64,000 nt of DNA. Source: Manihot esculenta (lineage: Eukaryota; Streptophyta; Magnoliopsida; Malpighiales; Euphorbiaceae). A program made the position numbers and the translations under genes. The stretch covers positions 2,668,389 to 2,732,388 of the forward strand of contig NC_035174.2 in NCBI RefSeq assembly GCF_001659605.2. The letters run 5' to 3'. Shown here piece by piece: positions 56,448 through 64,000 of this stretch. The notes under the pieces were generated by a model, which was given only the letters and a program-made list of their open reading frames with translations, had not been told where the DNA came from and searched no databases. Within the stretch, counting starts at the first letter, position 1. The number at the start of each line of letters is the position of its first letter.

Positions 56448-58412
56448 AGAATTATTATTCATGGAAGATATATGGGAATGAGAATTGAAAACTGGAAGCA
56501 GTCTTTTAACGCTGGTGGCGGTGAATGGAAAATGATATGTGGTCTGGGTCCTCCGGGAGGTTTTTTTTTCTTTCTTTGACCATATAATAAATTTGCAATT
56601 TAAAGATTTAATGGTATAATTACAGAAGAGAGCGACATTTAAGAACTAAAAACATAAAATACAAAACTCAATAAGATATAAAAATTAAAATAAAATAAAA
56701 TCAAAATAATAAAATCGAACCGATAATAACACGCAGAGTTAAACTATAGAAATTCAAGAAAAAATTATAAACAGACAGCCAAAATGATTCAAATTCTAAA
56801 CAGAAATCGAGGCAAACAAATGAAACCCTCGATCGAGGGTGCGCCTTTTATCTCCCTCTATCTTTCTGTCTTCCTTCCTTATGAGCTTTGATTTTTAGGA
56901 GGTTTACTTAGTACAAGCTTGTATATAGTTGCAGGAGTGACTCAGTCAGCTGGTCCAAATTCCAAGTGCGAGAGGTCCCCTCCGCAATAGTTTTGGCATG
57001 CTAACAATGCATTCAAAAGCAAAAAGTGTTCACTCCTTTTTTGTTTTTTCCGTTTACCCCACCTCCTGATTTGAAATTAATTTGAACAAGTCTAGTTGTA
57101 TAGTTAAGCTAAATAAATTAAATCAATACTATCAATGCAGCAAACCTTTTACATATAAATTTATCAATATTTATTTTTTTAACATTACAATAACTAAACA
57201 TTAAAAATAAAAAAAATATTTGTTGAATAAAATATTTTTTATATATAAATTATTTTATGTAAATAAATTAAAAAAAATGATTAAATTACAGTGAAGTGGA
57301 TTGATTTAATTTGATAAGATATAGATATAATAATGTCATTCAAAAGGAGGAGGAGAAGAAAATAGGGTAGCTAGTCGCTGGGAGGTGGTGGGTTAGTGGG
57401 AGTGGGAGTGGCTGGGTGGTTAAGCTGTGTTGATGGTTACAGTTTTTCAAAGGTAGTGAGTGGGAAGGCTGCTACTTCTTCACGCAATTAGCCCACTCTT
57501 TGCATTCACACCTCCCTACCGTAATCCTTCCTAATTTTCATTCTCCATGCTAACTTCCTATTTGCCCCCTCACTCTCACTTTTTTTTACCCAAAATGCCC
57601 TTTTCTTATCAAGTGATTTGAATAATCTTTACTCGTATATGTACACCATCTCCAAAGCAGAAAAAAGCATAACAGTGGAGCTTGGAAAATCATGCACTTG
57701 TTTTGGAGGCTTTCTGTATTGGGGAAGGTTTTTTTTTTGATAAATAATTCAAAATTTTATCATTAATTAGCTATTAGATACCAGGTACTTGCAATTGCTA
57801 AAAATGTCAAAACAAAATTCAAAAGAAGATCCTACAAAACTCAAACAAATTAAGGCTCATCTACTTAACCAATTAGAATATTATAATCCAAATGTACACT
57901 TAAAATCGTATTTCTATAATTATATTTTTATTTTTTAATTGCTATTAAAGTAAATTATACTGCTAGCCTCATTTAACTGAAATAACTTAGATAAAAAAAA
58001 ATTAAAATTACAAAAAAATTAATTACATCAAGATCATCTTCATAATATAATTAAGATCATGACAAAAAGATGAGAAAGACAAAAATAGCGATCATACTAG
58101 ACTTTTGATCCCATGATTTCCCATGTAATAAAAACAATATTATATATTGATAAATAATGATCAGCTCACCTCTTCCGCAACCAATAATATAAAACCTAAT
58201 TCTTATAAAAATAAAATAAAATATTATATCTGTAGACCATAAAAAATATAAAAATAAAAAGGCCTTCTTGGTAATTTGACGACTCTTGTAACATTTCAAC
58301 CATTAATAGCCAATTCACACGTCGCCTTGTCGTTGAACCCAACTTCCTCCCGTCTCAAACTTCCAAATTCAAAGACCTATTTCTATCTCAACTATGACTC
58401 TACAAATACCCA

Positions 58413-58420
58413 TATATAAA
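58413..58420 (+). promoter_or_regulatory. TATA box of the LysM gene
   Basis: TATATAAA, 125-132 bases upstream of the ATG. Confidence 0.6.
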
Positions 58421-58544
58421 TACATGTATGTTTAACTCAAATACGCACTCCACCGATTTCTAGCTATTTTCAGGTTTCTATATTACCTCTCTGTTCCATC
58501 TCACCCAAAAACCCACCTCTCTTTTCTATCTCATATACAAAGAT

Positions 58545-58883
58545 ATGGCTTCGATTTACAGAAAGCAAACCATCAAGGTCTCAATATCCATAATCGATGC
58601 AGTGCCGTTGTACTTTGCCATATTCATACTAGGCCTAATATTGTTGGCGTCTATTAGAGAGAGTTCTTCCACGAGTGAGCCTGTTAAAGGGAACCTGCTT
58701 CTGGGCCGACCTTGCGATGAAATATACGTCGTTGGAGAAGGGGAGACCCTGCACACCATCAGCGACAAGTGTGGCGACCCGTTTATCGTTGAGCATAACC
58801 CGCATATACATGACCCAGATGATGTTTTCCCCGGACTTGTGATCAAGATCACTCCTTCCAAGCCGAGGAAGTTGTCGAGGTAG
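58545..58883 (+). CDS. Small membrane-anchored LysM-domain protein
   Basis: A single exon of 112 residues. A basic N-terminus (YRKQTIK) is followed by one hydrophobic segment at about 16-37 (IDAVPLYFAIFILGLILLAS), a signal anchor. A single LysM module follows at about 60-102: IYVVGEGETLHTISDKCGDP, then VEHNPHIHDPDDVFPGLVIK. The two cysteines C57 and C76 may pair. LysM modules bind N-acetylglucosamine-containing glycans. There is no kinase domain or GPI signal, so it is not a canonical chitin receptor. It resembles the small LysM proteins of the At5g62150 type. The gene has a good TATA box and looks intact. Confidence 0.9.
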   Translation: MASIYRKQTIKVSISIIDAVPLYFAIFILGLILLASIRESSSTSEPVKGNLLLGRPCDEIYVVGEGETLHTISDKCGDPFIVEHNPHIHDPDDVFPGLVIKITPSKPRKLSR

Positions 58884-58889
58884 TTTACG

Positions 58890-61680
58890 GAACAGAACTG
58901 GATATGCTCGGTTCATGTATATATACATCGGACACCAAAGATAAAAACTTTGCCATGGTTAGTTAGAGTGGACATGTTCTTCCTTAAGATGGATAGGCCG
59001 TTTTAAGTTTTCGTCTGGGATATATTTAGGTTACTGTTTGATCAGAGAAGTTGAGGTCTTTAATTTTGTTTTGTAATTACTTTAGTTTCTTGTGGGATAC
59101 TTACCTCTACCAGTTTGTAGAGGAAGGAGAATAAATATCCCCTAGAGAATCTCAACTCTTTTTCAGTTGCTTGAACTTTTCCTTATTTTGGGGTTTTAGC
59201 CATACATGTGTTTATGCTATAGTTCGTACATGATTTTTTGGTCTTTCGTCCAAACATAAAAAGTCACAAAGTCTCAAAAGATGCAGAATTCCTGTTTCAT
59301 GAAGCTTGTCTTGTTCCTCAGCATTAAAGCTTTTGGAATTAAGTGAAAGTTTAATTTATTTTATAGTTTGCTTCTTATTCTCTGTTTTGAGCTTATACAA
59401 TGCTTTTCTTATAACAAAAAAAAAAAAAAAAGAGCCAAATTTCTATAATTAATTTGATATGGATTTTTTTTTTCATTATGACATTGTAGTATTTAGGATT
59501 CTGAAACAAGAAGGAAAAGTGAGATAATTAATCACAAACAAAAAATAATGCAGGCAGTTGCAGTTTAGAAAGAACAGAAACTGTATAACTTGTCTAGTTC
59601 AACTGTTGCAGTGGTGATGAAAACTAGAGCTTGTTGTAAATGATTTGGACTTTCATGTCTTTGCATTTACGGTTCTTAAATGCACCTCCAATTAAATATT
59701 ATATTAGGTTTTCTTCCTTTTATAATTGTTTATTAAAAAAATTAAGATAACTAATTTAATACTCCATCCCCTGTAGTCATTTCAATAAATTTTCAACTTT
59801 TAATTTAATTTTACAAAAATAAATTATTTTATTTTCCTTCGTTATATAGCAATGCTTGAACTTAAATATTTATTCGTGTTCAAATTCAATAAAATTTCAA
59901 TTATAATTCTTTCTAGTGGATGTTCTAAAAAATTAATCTAATTAAGGGTATTAGTAGGAAATGTGATGGTTAGTTAAAAGAAATTTTAAATCAGATAGAG
60001 TTGGTTCAGAAATTGAATTTCTACGGTGGCCAAGCCAATCCATGGGATGGTGGTGGTGGCCGGACGGCATATCCCTTTTCACTTATCCAATTAAGCAACG
60101 GTGTAGAGTCTCATCAGAGAAAAGACACTACCACGTATGTAGGGTCTTCCGTCTTCCTCCCCATTTGGGATTAAAGCTTGCATTCATTATACATCACAAC
60201 CATAATAAGAAAAATATATTATGACTGCACAAAGATACCCTCATTATTGAGAAAAATATTATTTCCTGCAATAATTGTTTTTAGATTTTTTTATAAATAT
60301 AAATATCCATTTTGAATTCAAATTAAATTATATTTACATTTATCAATTCAAAAAAGTGTTAAAACATTTATGTTAGTAGCAGTTTATATATTTTGACTAT
60401 TATTATTTGTTAATATTTTTAATATAAATTAAATTATAAATTTTAAGTGTGGAAGTGAAAAATCAATAAAAGCATGTATTTTTTATACTTTAACCATTTA
60501 ATAAATTTTCTATTAAATGATTTATTAATTGCTAATGCTAATTAATACTCCTTTAATATAATACAATTTAGTAAACTTGAAGTGTGAATAATTTAATTTT
60601 AAGTGAATTAAAATTATCACGTGCGTAAAATTGATCTAATTTTTTAATTAAAGGAGTGAAATGATGATAAACTAAGATGCATATAAAATGTGAGAATCAA
60701 AATAATAAAACACAGAACATTAAATTTACTTTTATTTTTACATAATTTAGAAAAATATAATTGATAAAGATAAAAGTGATAACATTTTTTTAATATAAAT
60801 TAATTTATATTATTTCATTTAAAAATTAATATTTTTTAAAGCCATCTTAATAAAAAGACAATTTCTAAAGGTTGACACAAGGGACATGAACATTGGAATT
60901 AATTAATGTAATGGAGGATAGGTTGCTGTTGACCCGTATCATCACAAGAAATCAAGAATCGTTAAATGGTGAAGGGCAGCCTTTCACATCCATCCACGTG
61001 TTATACAGTGTCATATGAATAACTAGGTATGGTATCATCTGTAACTCACCTGCCTCATCATTTCAATTGGTCCATGTTTCTCAAATCCTAACAACGAATC
61101 TTTATAGAATATGATATAAAATAAAATAAATTATTTAAATAATGTTATATCTTACTAGAAAATATCATGAATTTCAATATAAAATATAATTTATTAAATT
61201 TTAACTGATTGAAGATATAAAATAATTGATAAATCCTGGTGTAGTTAAGAACTTTTCGTAGTCAAGTCATTGGAGATTAGTCATTGTTGAAATATGGGCC
61301 GGAGAATATGGATCAACAATATAAATGGGTCTTCTCTTACAATTTCATTGGTTCACTGTTGTGGCCTGTAGTAAAGATTTTCATATTAGGATTGCATTCT
61401 ATTTAAAAAATTAATTTAAAATTTTCTAAATATAATTAAGATTTAAGATTTAAGAATGAAGAAGAAGGGTCTGATTAATTTATTATTATAGTTGCTTTTT
61501 CCAGGCAAATTTACGTTATTTTCACACATCATGCATGCGTTTGAAGTTGAAGGAAACTGGATCTTTATATGTAAATTTATGTTGTTGAACTAAAAAGAAT
61601 AATATGCATCTTTTTCATGGCATAGTGGACATCTTTGCACCCAAAGAAATCACAGCCACTTAGATCACGAGCTTCTTTCG
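58890..61680. other. Intergenic between the LysM and GMC oxidoreductase genes
   Basis: The first ~250 bases are the LysM 3' UTR. The remainder is AT-rich with homopolymer runs. A 60-codon frame at 60042-60224 has no motif. No other feature is seen. Confidence 0.5.
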
Positions 61681-61682
61681 AG

Positions 61683-61690
61683 TATATTTA
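61683..61690 (+). promoter_or_regulatory. Probable TATA box of the GMC oxidoreductase gene
   Basis: TATATTTA followed by AGG, about 60 bases upstream of the ATG. The leader would be short. Confidence 0.45.
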
Positions 61691-61747
61691 AGGCAACTTT
61701 GTAGTTGGATTTGTAATAGATTTAGGATTTGTATTAAGGTTGGAGGC

Positions 61748-63906
61748 ATGGGTTTGCTTTCTTGGAAATTTATTAGAATCCTTCTTTCTGGGATTTTCTT
61801 GTTTCATGGCTTTTGTCACCCTCTTCCACAGATAGGTATGGATTTGTCTTGATATTTGCTTTCTCTCTCTCTCCTCGCTCTCTTACACTTGTTTTTTGTG
61901 TCTATATATCTTTTGCAGCTTCAGAATTACATTACACATTTGTTCACGAAGCAACCTCCGCACCAGCAGTGTTGTACTATGACTACATCATCGTCGGTGG
62001 TGGAACTTCAGGGTGTCCATTAGCTGCAACTCTCTCTGAGAATGCAACTGTTCTAGTCCTTGAAAGAGGAGGCTCCCCCTATGGCAATACTAACATAACC
62101 AACATCGGAAACTTCGTTGCCTCAATTTCTGACACGTCTCCCAATTCCCCTTCCCAATCCTTTATCTCCGAGGATGGAGTATACAACACTCGTGCGCGTG
62201 TTCTTGGCGGTGGAAGCTCCCTGAACGCCGGATTTTATACTCACGCCAGCGCTGATTTTGTGAAGGAATCTGGATGGAGTGAAAAATTGGCTAATGCGTC
62301 TTATGAATGGATTGAGAAGAAGGTTGTGTTTGAGCCAACAATGTTACAATGGCAATCAGCAGTGAGGAATGGGTTGATAGAAGCAGGAGTATCTCCTTAT
62401 AATGGTTTTACTTATGATCATGTTTCTGGAACTAAAATTGGAGGCTCAATCTTTGATGCGGATGGTCACAGGCACACTGCTGCTGATCTGCTGGAGTATG
62501 CTAAGCCAAGAAATATTCTGGTCTACTTGCACGCCACTGTGCTCAAGATCTTGTTTACAGGAAAAGGTAAAACACATGCTCACAATCTTAGCAAATCTAT
62601 ATTCCAATAACTCCTAATTGCGAATACAGGGAGACCATGGGCAAGACCAAGAGCTTATGGGGTGACCTTTGAAGATGATTCGGGGACAAGGCACACGGCA
62701 TTCTTGAATAGGAACTTATGGAGCGAGATAATCTTGTCGGCTGGAGCAATAGGAAGCCCACAACTGCTAATGCTAAGTGGTATTGGACCTGCTTATCATC
62801 TTCGAGCCCATGGCATTCCTGTTGTGCTCGACCATCCCATGGTGGGCCAAGGAATGGCTGATAACCCAATGAATCTTCTGTTTGTTCCCTCCCCTGTCCC
62901 TGTTGAGGTCTCTCTCATTCAAGTTGTGGGCATCACTCAATTTGGTAGCTTCATCGAAACAGCCAGTGGTTTGACATTTGCTTACTCTTGGGCTCAAGGA
63001 TTCGTTAGGGATTATGAATTGTCCTTAAATAAGGTATTTACTCACCCACCAAAAACACTACTGGTGTTTGAAATTGGTCCTTGGAGAAATTTTGGCCCAC
63101 AAACTCATGCGTCGTTACTAAGTAATTTAATTGCGTTTAATGTGTTTGATAATTTTATTAAACTAACAAATGGCGTGATTTATGACATATTTAGACAGGC
63201 CAACAATCCATACTGACTCCAGAAGCTATGGCAAGAGCTGTTGAAACCGTGAATTCCCTTGTGAACGCAACATTAAAAGGCGGAATTATTCTAGAGAAGG
63301 TGACGGGTCCACGTTCCACAGGCGATCTGAAGCTCAGGACCACAAATCCAAACGACAACCCATCAGTGAAATTCAACTACTTCAAAGACCCAGAAGATTT
63401 GAAGAAGTGTGTACAAGGCATGAAAACCATTATCAATATAATAAACACAAAGGCATTTTCAAAATTTCGATACAAACATGTACCAGTGCAAGCTCTGATT
63501 AGCTTAATGGCAAACCTACCAGTGAACTTGAGACCACGGCATTCTACTACAACAATTTCCTTGGAACAATTTTGCATAGACACAGTGATGACCATATGGC
63601 ATTATCACGGAGGTTGCCAAGTTGGGAAGGTTATTGATCGAAAGTACAGAGTTCGTGGGGTTGATGGACTAAGGGTTATTGATAGCTCTACTTTTCTTGG
63701 CTCGCCTGGGACTAATCCTCAAGCTACCGTTATGATGCTGGGAAGGTAATCCATTAATATATCATCTTTATACAGAAGAGGCTAAAAGAAAAGACGTGCT
63801 CATATAAATTATTAATTTTCAGTATACTTAATTTATAAAGTGGTGATGCAGATACATGGGGAGGATGATGATGCGTGAGAGAATTACTAAGTGGAAGGCT
63901 TATTGA
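61748..63906 (+). CDS. HOTHEAD-like FAD-dependent GMC oxidoreductase
   Basis: Five exons (61748-61835, 61919-62566, 62630-63033, 63195-63745, 63852-63906) join with GT-AG introns to 581 residues. Residues 1-24 are a signal peptide ([18 protein letters not shown]), so the protein is secreted. The FAD fold [19 protein letters not shown] has G56-x-G-x-x-G61. GMC signature 1 is [17 protein letters not shown]; signature 2 is [16 protein letters not shown]. The C-terminal catalytic region is [10 protein letters not shown] (H516, H518), with [13 protein letters not shown] (N554) closing the site. HOTHEAD of Arabidopsis oxidises long-chain omega-hydroxy fatty acids for cuticle; related proteins include mandelonitrile lyases, so the substrate is open. 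No lesion is seen. The last exon encodes [17 protein letters not shown]. Exon 4 starts at ACAGGCCAA (63195), which alone keeps the frame. Confidence 0.93.
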
Positions 63907-64000
63907 GCATCATTGTGAGTCGATGTTAAGTTGTATATAGTATCGGAATACAGTGAATTTAATTACTTCAATTTTTGTAGTAAGTTTGCTTTTCTGTTAT
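63907..64000 (+). other. 3' flank of the GMC oxidoreductase gene
   Basis: Probable 3' UTR, running to the end of the window. No polyadenylation signal is certain. Confidence 0.4.

Larger units (their letters stand above)
51841..58400. other. 6.5 kb gene-free AT-rich region
   Basis: Apart from the long-inverted-repeat element at 52470-53590, a (TA)n tract at 56412-56445 and the palindrome at 56825-56840, I see no gene. Open frames at 53637-53861 and 58057-58299 lack motifs. 57340-57620 is less AT-rich, with a GGGAGTGGGAGTGG run, and could be a regulatory region. Confidence 0.5.

Noticed and set aside
1..64000. tRNA, rRNA or miRNA genes
   Set aside because: I looked for tRNA arms and for several common conserved plant miRNA sequences and found none convincing; a tRNAscan-SE or small-RNA run would be needed to exclude them.

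Overview
The window is nuclear DNA from a flowering plant, almost certainly a eudicot. It is strongly AT-rich, its genes have small exons with GT-AG (and some GC-AG) introns, and it carries plant-specific families: LOB-domain, AP2/ERF, type-B response regulator, PEPKR1-like kinase and HOTHEAD-like oxidoreductase. It also holds Ty1/copia and TRIM retroelements primed by initiator tRNA-Met. Protein style and repeats suggest a rosid, perhaps Malpighiales/Euphorbiaceae, but that is only an impression. No prokaryotic, organellar or viral genome segment is present.

Layout. 0-5 kb: an AT-rich inverted-repeat element, a small LBD gene (minus), and decayed LINE/LTR debris. 5.27-10.2 kb: a complete, very young copia element (minus) with a 5-bp target duplication, near-identical LTRs and a broken pol. 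10.6-16.5 kb: a nine-exon type-B response regulator (minus), rebuilt in frame; three consecutive introns need GC donors. 16.6-23.9 kb: repeats and AT-rich sequence. 24.0-24.7 kb and 32.6-33.2 kb: two intronless DREB-type AP2 genes (plus), an ERF027-like gene and a CBF/DREB1-like gene. 34.35-43.0 kb: a dead PER1/PGAP3-like gene (minus). Its second intron contains a rearranged TRIM array, and a second young copia element that has lost its reverse transcriptase is nested in that array. 43-46 kb: an unexplained stretch. 46.0-47.0 kb: a conserved plastid protein gene (minus). 48.9-51.0 kb: a PEPKR1-like protein kinase (minus). 51.8-58.4 kb: gene-free AT-rich DNA with a long-inverted-repeat element. 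58.5 kb: a LysM membrane protein (plus). 61.7-63.9 kb: a five-exon HOTHEAD-like GMC oxidoreductase (plus).

The genes do not form a pathway. The most informative large-scale signal is their order. Read right to left, they appear to interleave two Arabidopsis series I recall from memory: At1g12570, At1g12580, At1g12610 and At1g12630 (GMC oxidoreductase, PEPKR1, DDF1, ERF027), and At5g62150, At5g62140, At5g62130 and At5g62120 (LysM, plastid protein, PER1-like, ARR23). If this holds, the window keeps an ancestral block that was split by gene loss after duplication in the Arabidopsis lineage.

I found no sign of an exotic new molecular system. The strongest unusual points are the interleaved synteny, the run of three GC-AG introns bounded by frame-neutral exons, the in-frame RT-less copia element, and the layered decay of the PER1-like locus.
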